Shown here: positions 43,600 through 53,710 of the stretch, one piece after another
Position numbering within the stretch: the stretch's first letter is position 1
Layout: each line of letters begins with the position of its first letter
Origin: an uncultured Lachnospiraceae bacterium
GTDB lineage: Bacteria > Bacillota > Clostridia > Lachnospirales > Lachnospiraceae
NCBI GenBank assembly: GCA_947589305.1
Contig: CANQAP010000003.1
Location: 1-64,000, forward strand
DNA: 64,000 nucleotides
Direction: 5' to 3'
Made by a program: the position numbers and the translations under genes
The notes under the pieces: generated by a model
Database searches by the model: none
What the model was told of the DNA's origin: nothing
Seen by the model: only the letters and a program-made list of their open reading frames with translations

Positions 43600-45060
43600 C
43601 TACTGCTGCATTGTATTTCTTTCATCAGCCCATCTGAAACCTGCGCATTTACGGGCGATCATCTCGTCCACCCGCAACATATATTCCTCCACATTTTTCA
43701 CATTCTCAACCCGCTCGATCCGGTGATATTCCGGAAATGTCAGCTTCGTTGCGGTTCCCGCGCCTACAGCTATAATATCCATTTTTTCTTCCATAATCAA
43801 GACATTATACAGACATTCTTTCCCGGGTCTGGCATATCCCACGTTTTCTAAATTACCGGTGATATTTTTCTGCCGATACAGATAATATGGCTGCATGCCC
43901 ATCTCCGACGCGAACGAATCTGCCAACGTCAACATCTCATTGGTACTTCCGCGCATGCTTTCCTGATACTGCTGCATGCGCATATTCAGTTCCGCCGCCC
44001 GCTTGATCGCCAGCGAATGCACCGTCAGGCTGTCCGGTCCCAGTTTTTGTATTTCCTCCAGTGTATGCCGGACATGCGAAATATCTTCCTTGGGAAGCCC
44101 GACGATCATATCCATATTAATATTATCCAAGCCGCAGTCTCTTGCCATATGGAACGCATCCGTGATCATCTGCGACGTATGATGTCTGCCGATAAACGCT
44201 AAGGTCTCGTCGTTCATTGTCTGCGGATTGATACTGATCCGCGTGACCGGCTTCGCCCGCAGCATCTCAAACATCTCTCTCGATAAGCTGTCCGGTCTTC
44301 CCGCTTCTACCGTGAATTCCCTCACATACCGCGTATCAAACAGACGGTAAACGGTATCAATGACATCTGCCAACTGGCTCGTACTCAGGGAAGTCGGCGT
44401 ACCGCCTCCCATATAAATGGCAACCAGACGCTTTTGACGGCATGCCTGCGCTACAAACTCCATTTCATGGAACAATGCCAATAGATATTCCCCGATCCGA
44501 TCACGATACCGCTCGATCGGATAGGCGGTAAATGAACAATACAGACACCTAGACAGACAAAACGGAATACCCACATATAAGCAGTATTCCTCCGTAAAAT
44601 GAAATGGCTCTAACAATTCCTGTTCCCGTTTTGCTACCTGATAGCAAAGCTGCGCTTTTTGTTTGGTCGTCAGATAGACTGTTTCATACTCATGGATGAT
44701 GGCATCCGCGTCCCAGCCTTCTTCCAGTCTTGCCGTCGCAAACTTTGTCGGACGCACGCCGGTCATACCGCCCCATGGCAGTGTTTTTTTGCAATAACGG
44801 CTCAGGAGATGATACGCGGCGGCTTTGATCGGATTCTTGGCATGCCGCTTATCCCGATAATCGCAGGATACGGTTTCTTCGTCTATCCGGTTTCCATGCT
44901 CCCACAAACGAAGCGTCACTGTTTGTTCCCGACACTCCGCTTCAAATGTCAGACGCGTACCTTCCTCGGTGATGACAATTTTTTCATTTGGCAGGAATGC
45001 CTGTATCATGGCACGAAAATCATTATTATAATCTTCTACATTTTGTTTCAGGTAAATCAT
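43600..45060 (-). CDS. hemZ: Coproporphyrinogen III dehydrogenase-like radical SAM protein HemZ
   Basis: 486 aa. Radical SAM cluster C168-x3-C172-x2-C175 (CLSRCLYCSF), GGGTP as SAM motif, and the HemZ-type N-terminal region with PWGGMTGVRPTKFA. Related to HemN/HemW; in clostridia the exact role (heme synthesis or radical SAM chaperone) is not settled. Located 14 bases after the MBL hydrolase gene. Confidence 0.9.
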   Translation of the reverse strand: MIYLKQNVEDYNNDFRAMIQAFLPNEKIVITEEGTRLTFEAECREQTVTLRLWEHGNRIDEETVSCDYRDKRHAKNPIKAAAYHLLSRYCKKTLPWGGMTGVRPTKFATARLEEGWDADAIIHEYETVYLTTKQKAQLCYQVAKREQELLEPFHFTEEYCLYVGIPFCLSRCLYCSFTAYPIERYRDRIGEYLLALFHEMEFVAQACRQKRLVAIYMGGGTPTSLSTSQLADVIDTVYRLFDTRYVREFTVEAGRPDSLSREMFEMLRAKPVTRISINPQTMNDETLAFIGRHHTSQMITDAFHMARDCGLDNINMDMIVGLPKEDISHVRHTLEEIQKLGPDSLTVHSLAIKRAAELNMRMQQYQESMRGSTNEMLTLADSFASEMGMQPYYLYRQKNITGNLENVGYARPGKECLYNVLIMEEKMDIIAVGAGTATKLTFPEYHRIERVENVKNVEEYMLRVDEMIARKCAGFRWADERNTMQQ

Positions 45061-45074
45061 ATGGCATTCTCAGA

Positions 45075-45722
45075 TCAGTAATCCGCCAAAAACGGATTTC
45101 CTTCCTTTTCCCGTCCGATTGTTGTGCGTTCGTTATGTCCCGCGTACACCTGCGTATCGTTTGGCAAAACCAACAGCTTTTCCCGGATGTCACGCACTAA
45201 TCGGATGCCGTCGCCGGTCGGGAAATCCGACCTGCCGATGCTTCTTGAAAACAGCGTATCACCGGAAAACAGTAAGCCGTTTTCCTCAAAATAATAACAC
45301 ATGCCGCCTTTGGTATGTCCGGCTACCAAGATGCAGCGGATGCTTGTACCGAGCAATTTGATCTCTTCTCCGTCATGCAGGAGGATATCCGGTTTGATCG
45401 TCAGAAGCTGTCCGCTAAACATTTCAGACAGATTCTTGCGAGGATCGCTTAACACATCCTGTTCCTCTTCCGACGCATAGACCGGAACTTTATGTCCGAT
45501 CAGCTCCATCAGCTCCGGCAACGCACCCATATGATCGATATGTCCGTGCGTCAAGAACACGGCTACGCAATTCAGTTGCTGATTCACCAATAAATTACTT
45601 AAAAATCTGGCGTTACTTGCCGGATCGATCATAATGGCTTCCCGCGTTTCGGAATTGTAAACCGTATAGCAATTCGTCATGAAATCACCCAGTTGGTTTG
45701 TTATCACGATAATGTTCTGCAT
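45075..45722 (-). CDS. Metallo-beta-lactamase fold hydrolase (glyoxalase II-like)
   Basis: 215 aa from the ATG at 45722 (GGGGG upstream). The metal motif THGHIDHMG, the second His in VAGHTKGGMCY, Asp in LFSGDTLFS and the last His in YAGHNERTT are all present, with the size of small glyoxalase II-like hydrolases. Substrate unknown. It is commonly found between rel and hemZ in clostridia. Confidence 0.88.
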   Translation of the reverse strand: MQNIIVITNQLGDFMTNCYTVYNSETREAIMIDPASNARFLSNLLVNQQLNCVAVFLTHGHIDHMGALPELMELIGHKVPVYASEEEQDVLSDPRKNLSEMFSGQLLTIKPDILLHDGEEIKLLGTSIRCILVAGHTKGGMCYYFEENGLLFSGDTLFSRSIGRSDFPTGDGIRLVRDIREKLLVLPNDTQVYAGHNERTTIGREKEGNPFLADY

Positions 45723-45752
45723 CACTTGCCCCCTTTTCCCGTTCCATGCCGT

Positions 45753-48140
45753 CTAACCCATGGTACGTTCAATATCAATAATATCGTCTATATTTCGTAT
45801 CTTTGCGATCACTTTGTTTAATTGATCGACCCCGTGAATCTCGAATGCCACATTGATCGTTGCCTTTCCCTGCCGGCTGGTCCGCAGGGTCATGCTGGTA
45901 ACATTGATCAGCATTTCTGTAAATACTTTTGAGATATCGAACACGATATTTCTCCGGTCGATCGCATAGATCTTGATATCTGTCACATACAGATTATCCT
46001 GATTGTCGTCCTGTTTCTGCCATTCCGCTTCGATCAGGCGTTCCTTTTCTTCATCGGTCATGCCCAGTACGTTCACACAGTCCTTCCGATGGATGGAAAC
46101 GCCTCTGCCTCGTGTGACATATCCGATGATCTTATCACCCGGAACCGGACTGCAGCACTTTGAAAAGTGTACCGCTACATCATCGATCCCTTTTACGATG
46201 ATCCCGCCTCGCGTATGCCTTGGACGCGTCACTGTCTCCTGCGGTTCGGAAGCAATCTTTGATAAGATTTCCTCATCACTGATCGGATGACAGTGATCCC
46301 GCTCATATTCCTCTACCAAGCGGTTAATGACCTGTCCTTCCTTCAAACCGCCATGTCCGATAGCCGCACAGACGGATTCCCAATCCCGAAAATTATATTT
46401 TTCCGTTACCTTCGCAAGATATTCCGGCTTCGTATAATCGCTTAACTGTAATCCCTTGGACTTACAGTAAGCGTTTAACAACTCTTTTCCGCGTGTGATA
46501 TTATCTTCCTTGTATTCCTGACGGAACCATTGATTGATCTTGGTTTTTGCCTGCGTGCTTTTTACAATATTCAGCCAGTCTCTGCTTGGTCCCTTTGCAT
46601 TCTGGGAAGTAATGATCTCTACCCGGTCACCGTTTTGCAGTTTATAATCAATCGTAACCTGTCTGCCGTTTACTCTGGCACCGATCAGGCGGTTGCCGAC
46701 CGCGGAATGAATGCTGTATGCAAAATCGATCGGCGTAGAACCGGAAGGCAGCGACTTGACATCGCCAGCCGGCGTAAAGCAATATACCTGTTCCGCAAAC
46801 AAATCCAAGTCCGTCTTAATGGCACTCATGAACTCTTTATTATCATCCGTGTCCTGCTGCCATTCCAAGATCTGGCGTAACCAAGCCAGCTTGGCTTCTT
46901 CCCGCTCTTCACCGGTTCCGCCCTGCATATTCTCTTTATATTTCCAGTGGGCGGCAATACCGTATTCTGCCGTCCGGTGCATATCAAACGTCCGAATCTG
47001 TATCTCAAACGGTTGACCGGACGGACCGATCAGCGTTGTGTGAAGAGACTGGTACATATTGGATTTCGGCATGGCGATATAATCCTTAAACCGCCCCGGG
47101 ATCGGTGTATACATTTCATGGATCACACCCAGTGCCGCATAACAGTCCCGGACCGTCTCTACCTTAATCCGGACCGCAAAAATATCATAAATCTGATCCA
47201 GTGTTTTATGCTGGTTTACCATTTTCTTATAAATGCTGAAGAAATGCTTGACGCGTCCGTCGATTTCCGCCGAGATATTGGCATTGTCGATATGCCGCTG
47301 TACATCTTTTACGATCTCGTTGATAAACGCTTCCCGTTCCGTGATGCGTTCATTGATCTGACGATTGAGATCCTCATATACATCCGGCATTAAATATTTC
47401 AGTGACAGGTCATCCAATTCCACTTTGATTTTTGAAATACCCAGACGATGTGCGATCGGAGCATAGATATCCATGGTCTCCCGACTCTTTTCAATCTGCT
47501 TTTGCGGCGACTGATACTGCATGGTACGCAGGTTATGCAGGCGGTCCGCCAATTTAATGATGATCACCCGGATATCCTTTGCCATGGCGAGAAACATCTT
47601 CCGAAGGTTTTCCGCCTGCAATTCCAGTTTATCCTGCGACAGATTTAATTTTGTCAGTTTTGTAACACCGTCCACTAAGAGGGCGATCTCCGGTGAAAAT
47701 TCCTCGGAAAGCTGTTCGATCGTCATGTCGGTATCTTCTACCACATCATGCAGGATACCGGCTACAATGGTTTCTTTATCCATCTCCAATTCCGCCAAAA
47801 TGATTCCCACACACAGCGGATGAATAATATACGGTTCACCGGATTTCCGCTTTTGATCTTTGTGAGCCACGGTGGCAACCTGATATGCCTTTTCGATCAT
47901 AGAAGTGTCCGTAGACGGATGATACTGCCGAATATGCCGGATCAAGCCCTGAAACAATTCATCCGGCGAGGTAAAATCAGAAGGAGTGCTTAACGTCTTT
48001 TCTTTTTTCTTGCCGACCGTTGTACCGCCCAGCAGTACGCCGTTAAAATCTGTAAAAGTACCTGATTCACCGTCTTGCGCCTTATTCGCTTGCACGTTCT
48101 GTTCCATCGGAATATCACCACGCTTTCCCATGCTTTTCAT
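45753..48140 (-). CDS. rel: Bifunctional (p)ppGpp synthetase/hydrolase
   Basis: 795 aa. HD hydrolase domain (VAGILHDVVEDTDMT), synthetase domain (YKMVNQHKTLDQIYDIFAVR, then YHSLHTT-like YQSLHTTLIG), TGS domain (FTPAGDVKSLPSGSTPIDFA) and C-terminal ACT domain (ITSMTLRTSRQG-like region). The Rel-type order is complete, including hydrolase residues, so it should both make and degrade the stringent-response alarmone. The N-terminal 45 residues are longer than usual; ATG at 48140 or an ATG eleven codons later could be the start. Confidence 0.95.
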   Translation of the reverse strand: MKSMGKRGDIPMEQNVQANKAQDGESGTFTDFNGVLLGGTTVGKKKEKTLSTPSDFTSPDELFQGLIRHIRQYHPSTDTSMIEKAYQVATVAHKDQKRKSGEPYIIHPLCVGIILAELEMDKETIVAGILHDVVEDTDMTIEQLSEEFSPEIALLVDGVTKLTKLNLSQDKLELQAENLRKMFLAMAKDIRVIIIKLADRLHNLRTMQYQSPQKQIEKSRETMDIYAPIAHRLGISKIKVELDDLSLKYLMPDVYEDLNRQINERITEREAFINEIVKDVQRHIDNANISAEIDGRVKHFFSIYKKMVNQHKTLDQIYDIFAVRIKVETVRDCYAALGVIHEMYTPIPGRFKDYIAMPKSNMYQSLHTTLIGPSGQPFEIQIRTFDMHRTAEYGIAAHWKYKENMQGGTGEEREEAKLAWLRQILEWQQDTDDNKEFMSAIKTDLDLFAEQVYCFTPAGDVKSLPSGSTPIDFAYSIHSAVGNRLIGARVNGRQVTIDYKLQNGDRVEIITSQNAKGPSRDWLNIVKSTQAKTKINQWFRQEYKEDNITRGKELLNAYCKSKGLQLSDYTKPEYLAKVTEKYNFRDWESVCAAIGHGGLKEGQVINRLVEEYERDHCHPISDEEILSKIASEPQETVTRPRHTRGGIIVKGIDDVAVHFSKCCSPVPGDKIIGYVTRGRGVSIHRKDCVNVLGMTDEEKERLIEAEWQKQDDNQDNLYVTDIKIYAIDRRNIVFDISKVFTEMLINVTSMTLRTSRQGKATINVAFEIHGVDQLNKVIAKIRNIDDIIDIERTMG

Positions 48141-48167
48141 ATATCTTTCGTTTGTATAAGTATAAAT

Positions 48168-49955
48168 TCATTCCCCTGAAAAATCAAGGGTATGTGGCAA
48201 ATAGCTCTTGATTATGATCTGTAGGGAACGAATCCCGTTAAATTCGTTCACGGACGGATAATAAGCGATATCCAACGCTACCTGATTGATCCAGCCTTTC
48301 AACATCTGATCACATTCCGCCTCGCCGAACCACTGCCGGATATCCTTCAGAAATTCTTCCGCCTCAAAGTAGACGCCTTCCATCTGGCTACCCGCCTCAC
48401 TTTCCAAGACCAGCTTAAGGAGATTACCGTTTCTGCCCAGCACACGGGCAGACAGCACGCGTAAATTCTTTTGGGCGAACACCGGCTTTTCATTTCCCTT
48501 ACCGAACGGTTCGAGAATGTTGAGCTGCTCAATCAGGTCAAAGCGGATGTAATCAATCGGCATCGGAACATCAATATAGAGTTTCGGGATAAAATCTTCT
48601 TGAGTCAGTTCGCATAGAAGATTCAACTTGTGTCGAAAATAATCCAAATTCTTTTTTTTGAGCGAAAACCCTGCCGCCATCGGATGCCCGCCGTATTTGA
48701 TCAGCAGATCTTTGCATTCTACCAACGCTTCATACATATTATATCCGTCAATGGAACGTCCGGACCCTTTGACGCATCCATCCTCAGCATCCGTCACGAC
48801 CAGTGTCGGTCGCCAAAACGTTTCCCGTATACGTCCGGCAATGATACCGGCAAGACTTTCATGCGTATCCGGAAGATAAATCACTAATACTTTATCTAAC
48901 TCTTCCGCCGACCGAACCTGTTCTACCGCCCGCTCCACTCCTTGCTGTGTCAGTTCCTTCCGCTCGTCATTAAGTCCTTTCAGATATTCGGCGCGTTCAT
49001 ACGCGGCGTCAAAGTTTTCTTCCAATAGCAGTTCCAAAGAGAGTTTCGCATGTTCCAGCCGTCCCGTTGCATTCAAACACGGTCCCAGAACAAAGCCCAG
49101 ATGATGTGCCGTGACCGTCTTGCCGCTCAGTCCATTGACCTTCATTAATGCCCGCAATCCGAAGTTGCCGGTGCGATTCAATTCTTCCAGCCCCCGCCTG
49201 ACCAAGATCCGGTTTTCATCCGTCAGGTCCATCACGTCGCAGACCGTAGCAACCGCTACGAACTCAATGAATGCTTCCGCTTCCTCCTTGTCGATCCCGC
49301 ATGCTTCATATAATGCCTGAATGAATTTATAAGCGACGCCGGCTCCGCATAACTGCTTATATGGATACGGACAATCCGGCTGCTTCGGATCGATCACCGC
49401 ATCCGCCACGGAATGTAAGTATTCCTTTTTTTCCTCCTCATCATATTCAAACGGAATATCATGATGATCGGTAACCACTACCGTCATACCCAGATTTTTG
49501 GCATATGCTACCGGAAGCAGCGCAGAAATACCGTTATCACAAGTCAGGATCACTTTGATCCCGTCATGATATGCTTCCCGTACCATGGATTCGTTCATCC
49601 CATATCCGTCGATCATGCGGTCCGGGATCCGATAATCCACATTTGCATGGCAACGCAGCAATCCTTTGTAAAAAATATAATTTGACATAATACCGTCCAC
49701 ATCATAATCGGAAATGATCCGGATGGGTGACTGACAGACGATTGCCTCCTTGATCAGATCGACGCCCCGGTCCAGATCTTTCAAAAGGTGTGGATCATAC
49801 AATTCCGCTTCGATATTCAGATAGCGTTCAAATTCCTCCTCCGTCCGGATCCCACGGTTTCGGATGACTCTTACAATGACCGGATCGATCGAAAAGCGCT
49901 CTGCCAGCCGATAAAAATCTGCTTTTTTATTGAATTGTATCCATTTTTCATTCAT
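48168..49955 (-). CDS. recJ: Single-stranded DNA exonuclease RecJ
   Basis: 595 aa from the ATG at 49955 (GAGGTG six bases before). DHH-family motifs: SDYDVDGIMSNYI, VTDHHDIPFEY, then the DHHA1 part with GGHPMAAGFS. 5'-3' exonuclease for recombination and repair. Upstream an intrinsic terminator ends at its ribosome binding site, so transcription of recJ must come from read-through or an unrecognised promoter. First gene of recJ-rel-MBL-hemZ-HD-hisS-aspS. Confidence 0.95.
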   Translation of the reverse strand: MNEKWIQFNKKADFYRLAERFSIDPVIVRVIRNRGIRTEEEFERYLNIEAELYDPHLLKDLDRGVDLIKEAIVCQSPIRIISDYDVDGIMSNYIFYKGLLRCHANVDYRIPDRMIDGYGMNESMVREAYHDGIKVILTCDNGISALLPVAYAKNLGMTVVVTDHHDIPFEYDEEEKKEYLHSVADAVIDPKQPDCPYPYKQLCGAGVAYKFIQALYEACGIDKEEAEAFIEFVAVATVCDVMDLTDENRILVRRGLEELNRTGNFGLRALMKVNGLSGKTVTAHHLGFVLGPCLNATGRLEHAKLSLELLLEENFDAAYERAEYLKGLNDERKELTQQGVERAVEQVRSAEELDKVLVIYLPDTHESLAGIIAGRIRETFWRPTLVVTDAEDGCVKGSGRSIDGYNMYEALVECKDLLIKYGGHPMAAGFSLKKKNLDYFRHKLNLLCELTQEDFIPKLYIDVPMPIDYIRFDLIEQLNILEPFGKGNEKPVFAQKNLRVLSARVLGRNGNLLKLVLESEAGSQMEGVYFEAEEFLKDIRQWFGEAECDQMLKGWINQVALDIAYYPSVNEFNGIRSLQIIIKSYLPHTLDFSGE

Positions 49956-49970
49956 GCCAAACACCTCAAA

Positions 49971-50007
49971 AAGGCTGTCCGAATTGTTTCCAATTTCAAA
50001 CAGCCTT
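49971..50007 (-). terminator. Terminator of secDF, adjoining recJ
   Basis: AAGGCTGT (49971-49978) and ACAGCCTT (50000-50007) form an 8-bp stem followed by five Ts on the minus strand, 13 bases after the secDF stop. The T-run is directly next to the recJ binding site GAGGTG. Confidence 0.65.
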
Positions 50008-50019
50008 GTTCTCTGTCAT

Positions 50020-52230
50020 TTATTTTCCTGTTTTTACGGCTTTTGCAGACGCCGCTTTCTTTTTTCCGATCTTCGTTTTCATGTAATACCATAACGGACC
50101 GGTAATACAGATTGAGGAATACGTACCTCCCAATACACCCACCAGCAGGGCTAAGGCAAATTCTTTAATCGCAGAAACGCCCAATATATACAGCACCAAA
50201 ACCATGACAAACGTAGTCAGGTTCGTATAGATACTTCTTGTAAAGGTCTGGTTGATACTGGTATTTACGATTTCCTTTAAGTTCCACTTTCTCTCATCCT
50301 GACCTTTCAGATTCTCACGGATCCGGTCGAAGATAATGATGGTCGCATTGATGGAGTAACCGACGATCGTCAGCATACATGCAATAAAGGTGTTGCCGAC
50401 CGATAAATGCGCCACCGCATACAACGTAAATACCACCAACACATCATGCAGCAATGCCAAGACCGCACTGGCGCCAAACCGTACATCCTGAAACCGGAAA
50501 GCAATATAGATCAGCATCAGGATGGTGGCAACGATTACGGAAACGATCGCATCCCGCTGCATCTCTCCGCTAATTGTGGAACTGATATTTTCAACGGAAA
50601 AGTTCTGTACGGTAAAGGATGCTTTTAATGCAGATTCCGCCGCCTCACGTTGCTCCAATGTCATCTGCGGCGTCTTGATCACTATGGAAGAAGAATTCTG
50701 CACATTCTGTAATTGGATCTCGGAAGCCGAAATACCGGTCGCATCGGTCAGCACCGGCAGAATCTCATCCTCCGCTTCCTGAAGCGTAAAGGTCTGATCG
50801 AACTCGACCGTCATGGAAGTACCACCCATAAATTCCATACTGAAATTCAAAGCATGTCCGATATTCGGATTATTTTTATTGATCGGCAGAAAAACAAATC
50901 CGACGATGATCAAAATAGCAGATAACAGGAAACAAAACTTACTGTTTTTAACATAATCCCGTGGTTTCCGTTCCTTTATTCTGCCATAGAGCTTTTCATT
51001 CGTCGCCCCTAGGTTGACAAACGCATTCATCAAAAGACGGGTTACGACCAGAGCGGTAAACATAGATAAGACGATACCCAGCGCCAAAGTCTTTGCAAAT
51101 CCTCTGACGGAACCGGTTGTCATTACCCACAAAACAGCCGCTGCGATCAACGTGGTGATATTACCATCCAAGATAGCCGACATCGCCTTTTGGAAACCGC
51201 CCTTTACCGCAAGCTGAACAGATTTTCCGGCAGAGATTTCCTCTTTGATACGGGTGAATATGATGACATTCGCATCCACCGCCATACCGATTGATAAGAG
51301 AATACCGGCGATACCCGGCAAGGTCAATGTCACGTCAAACAGATTCAGGCACATGATCATTAAGATCGTATACGCCATCAACGACATTACAGAAACCACA
51401 CCCGGGAAACGGTAAACAATGATCATAATGATCGCTACCAAAATCAAGCCGATCAATCCCGCCAGCAAAGAAGTCTGAATGGCTTCTTCTCCTAACTGCG
51501 CGCCTACTATATTCGACTGTAATTCTTTTAATTCCAACGGCAAGGCGCCGATCCGGATGGTGGTTGCCAGATTATCCGCCGTCTCGTAACTGCCCAATCC
51601 GTTGATGACACAGGCGCCGTCACTGATCGTTGTCAGGACGTTCGGGTTACTGATCATTTCGCCATTATACACAATATAGATCGGCTTTCCGATATTGGCT
51701 GCTGTCGCTTCCGCAAAACGCTTTGCCCCGTCGCTCCCCATTTCCAAACTGACCACATAATCGTTCGAACCGCTGGAGCTGTCGATGCCGGCTTCCGCTT
51801 TTTCAATATCGGCACCGGTCAGGACGGTCTCATATTCCTCTCCGGCAAGAAAATGACTGTAATTATCCGTGTCCATAAATTCCAAGACACCCGGTTCTCC
51901 TAAGTCTTCAAGGATCTGTGTTGCATTCTGCACGCCCGGGATCTCAACCGCGATCCGGTTATCGCCCTGTTTATAGACATTTCCCTCCGTACTGTAACCG
52001 TCTACACGCATCCGCAAACGTTCGATCGTGTCTTCTACCGCTTCTGCATTCGCATCTTCATCCGCGATCTCATAAACAATGCTGACACCGCCTGCCAAGT
52101 CCAAACCAAGCGTAATATCCTCCGCTTTGCCGGACCCCATCAGTCCGAAGATATCAATATAGGCACATCCTACCGTCAGCAGCAGGAACAGTACGATGAC
52201 CAATATACTTTTTCCCTTTTGATTTTTCAT
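50020..52230 (-). CDS. secDF: SecD-SecF fusion, protein export membrane protein
   Basis: 736 aa from the ATG at 52230 that overlaps the scfB stop (ATGA) and has AAGGAG upstream. SecD half: one helix, periplasmic P1 domain, GLDLAGGVSIVYEI, D/E-rich motif, LPGIAGILLSIGMAVDANVI as the conserved D5 motif; SecF half: FSMEFMGGTSMTVEF and GYSINATIIIFDRIRENL. Twelve membrane helices expected. Uses proton motive force to pull exported proteins. Fusion form is common in Firmicutes. Confidence 0.95.
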   Translation of the reverse strand: MKNQKGKSILVIVLFLLLTVGCAYIDIFGLMGSGKAEDITLGLDLAGGVSIVYEIADEDANAEAVEDTIERLRMRVDGYSTEGNVYKQGDNRIAVEIPGVQNATQILEDLGEPGVLEFMDTDNYSHFLAGEEYETVLTGADIEKAEAGIDSSSGSNDYVVSLEMGSDGAKRFAEATAANIGKPIYIVYNGEMISNPNVLTTISDGACVINGLGSYETADNLATTIRIGALPLELKELQSNIVGAQLGEEAIQTSLLAGLIGLILVAIIMIIVYRFPGVVSVMSLMAYTILMIMCLNLFDVTLTLPGIAGILLSIGMAVDANVIIFTRIKEEISAGKSVQLAVKGGFQKAMSAILDGNITTLIAAAVLWVMTTGSVRGFAKTLALGIVLSMFTALVVTRLLMNAFVNLGATNEKLYGRIKERKPRDYVKNSKFCFLLSAILIIVGFVFLPINKNNPNIGHALNFSMEFMGGTSMTVEFDQTFTLQEAEDEILPVLTDATGISASEIQLQNVQNSSSIVIKTPQMTLEQREAAESALKASFTVQNFSVENISSTISGEMQRDAIVSVIVATILMLIYIAFRFQDVRFGASAVLALLHDVLVVFTLYAVAHLSVGNTFIACMLTIVGYSINATIIIFDRIRENLKGQDERKWNLKEIVNTSINQTFTRSIYTNLTTFVMVLVLYILGVSAIKEFALALLVGVLGGTYSSICITGPLWYYMKTKIGKKKAASAKAVKTGK

Positions 52231-53624
52231 GCTTCCTTTTTCTCCTTTTCTTCTTGGTCTGCCAAAGCAGCCTCTATCATAATCGCACATTCGATCCGTT
52301 TTTTCTGCAATTCGCAGCCGATATCATAGGCATCCAAAATGTTGCCGTGAAAATGATAGGCGTTCGCGGCGCAGCCGCCGCTGCAATAAAAGCGCGCAAA
52401 ACAGTTTCTGCATTTCTCTTTTGCATACACATTGCATAGTTTAAATTCGTCCCGGACGGCTTCCGCCTGAATACCGTCGTATACGTTGCCCAGTTTAAAT
52501 TCTTCCTGTCCGACAAACTGATGACAGGGATACAGATCTCCCCAAGGCGTCACTGCCAGATATTCCGTACCGGAACCGCAGCCGGATAAACGCTTCGCCA
52601 CGCACGGACCTTGACTCAGATCGATCATAAAATGGAAAAACCGAAAACCGTTTCCATTCTTGTTCCGTTTTATCATTTCCCTTGCCAGCTTGTCATATTC
52701 CTCCATCAGCTTCGGCAGATCCGATTCCTGTATGGCATATGGTTCTTCCGGGCCCGCCACTACCGGCTCCACCGAGATCTGTTGAAATCCCAGATCCGCC
52801 AAATGCAGGACGTCTTCCGAAAAATCCGTATTATAATGGGTATATGTGCCGCGCACATAATAATTGGTCTGATTTCTCAGCTCCGCAAACCGTTGAAACT
52901 TCGGCACAATGATGTCGTATGAGCTTTTTCCGTTCTTTGCGGGACGCATATAATCATTGACCGACTTTCTTCCGTCTATGCTTAATACAACATTTGCCAT
53001 TTCCCGATTTGCAAATTCCATCATCTCATCGTTGAGCAAAATCCCGTTTGTAGTCAGCGTAAAGCGGAATTTCTTATCATATTGCCGCTCTAGCTGCCTT
53101 CCGTAACGAACCAGTTCTTTAACGACTTCGAAGTTCATGGTCGGCTCACCGCCGAAAAAATCCACTTCCAAATTCCTGCGGTTTCCGGAATTCGCGATCA
53201 AAAAATCCAATGCCTGCTTTCCGACTTCCACGCTCATTAAGGAACGATCCCCGTGGTATTCTCCTTCTTCTGCAAAACAGTACCGGCATCCTAAATTACA
53301 ATCATGCGCTATATGCAGGCATAATGCCTTCACCACGGTTTTGCGCCGTTTAAAATCCATGACGAACGATTCATACTCATCTTCTGCAAACAGTTCGCCC
53401 CTGCTTCGCAGAGTTTCGACTTCCTCCAACGCCTCCTGCAGGTCTTCATGGGAATACTGCGTCAGTTTATCCGTCAAAGATGTCAATGTCGTCTCACGCG
53501 CATTCTGATTATTTTCTTCATAGCAGGCGATCACGTCATAGAGCAGATCATCCACGACATGAACGGCGCCGCTGCAGACATCTAAAACAATATTATAACC
53601 GTTATTTTTATATTGGTGAATCAC
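52227..53624 (-). CDS. scfB: SCIFF peptide maturase, radical SAM/SPASM protein
   Basis: 465 aa from the GTG at 53624, where homologues of this type begin with MIHQYKNNGYNIVLD; GGAGAG lies six bases before it. Radical SAM motif C109-x3-C113-x2-C116 (CNLGCRYC), a Gly-rich SAM block (FFGGEPTMNF) and a C-terminal SPASM region with many cysteines (CGSGTEYLAV, CRNCFARFYCSGGC). It installs a thioether link in the six-cysteine peptide encoded by scfA just upstream. A hairpin separates the two genes, allowing the peptide to be made in excess. Confidence 0.95.
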   Translation of the reverse strand: MIHQYKNNGYNIVLDVCSGAVHVVDDLLYDVIACYEENNQNARETTLTSLTDKLTQYSHEDLQEALEEVETLRSRGELFAEDEYESFVMDFKRRKTVVKALCLHIAHDCNLGCRYCFAEEGEYHGDRSLMSVEVGKQALDFLIANSGNRRNLEVDFFGGEPTMNFEVVKELVRYGRQLERQYDKKFRFTLTTNGILLNDEMMEFANREMANVVLSIDGRKSVNDYMRPAKNGKSSYDIIVPKFQRFAELRNQTNYYVRGTYTHYNTDFSEDVLHLADLGFQQISVEPVVAGPEEPYAIQESDLPKLMEEYDKLAREMIKRNKNGNGFRFFHFMIDLSQGPCVAKRLSGCGSGTEYLAVTPWGDLYPCHQFVGQEEFKLGNVYDGIQAEAVRDEFKLCNVYAKEKCRNCFARFYCSGGCAANAYHFHGNILDAYDIGCELQKKRIECAIMIEAALADQEEKEKKEA

Positions 53625-53650
53625 TGTTTTCTCTCCTATAGGAAATGACA

Positions 53651-53688
53651 CAGAAAAGAGGACAGCTCATATGCAGTCCTCTCTTCTG
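53651..53688 (-). terminator. Hairpin between scfA and scfB
   Basis: CAGAAAAGAGGAC (53651-53663) and GTCCTCTCTTCTG (53676-53688) form a 13-bp stem with one mismatch and a short T-run on the minus strand. It probably acts as partial terminator so that scfA is expressed more than scfB. Confidence 0.65.
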
Positions 53689-53710
53689 CTCATGCCGAAT
53701 CTCCAATCAA

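Noticed and set aside
42920..43600. T-box leader for hisS-aspS
   Set aside because: hisS overlaps the upstream gene and both synthetase genes lie inside an operon, leaving no untranslated leader.
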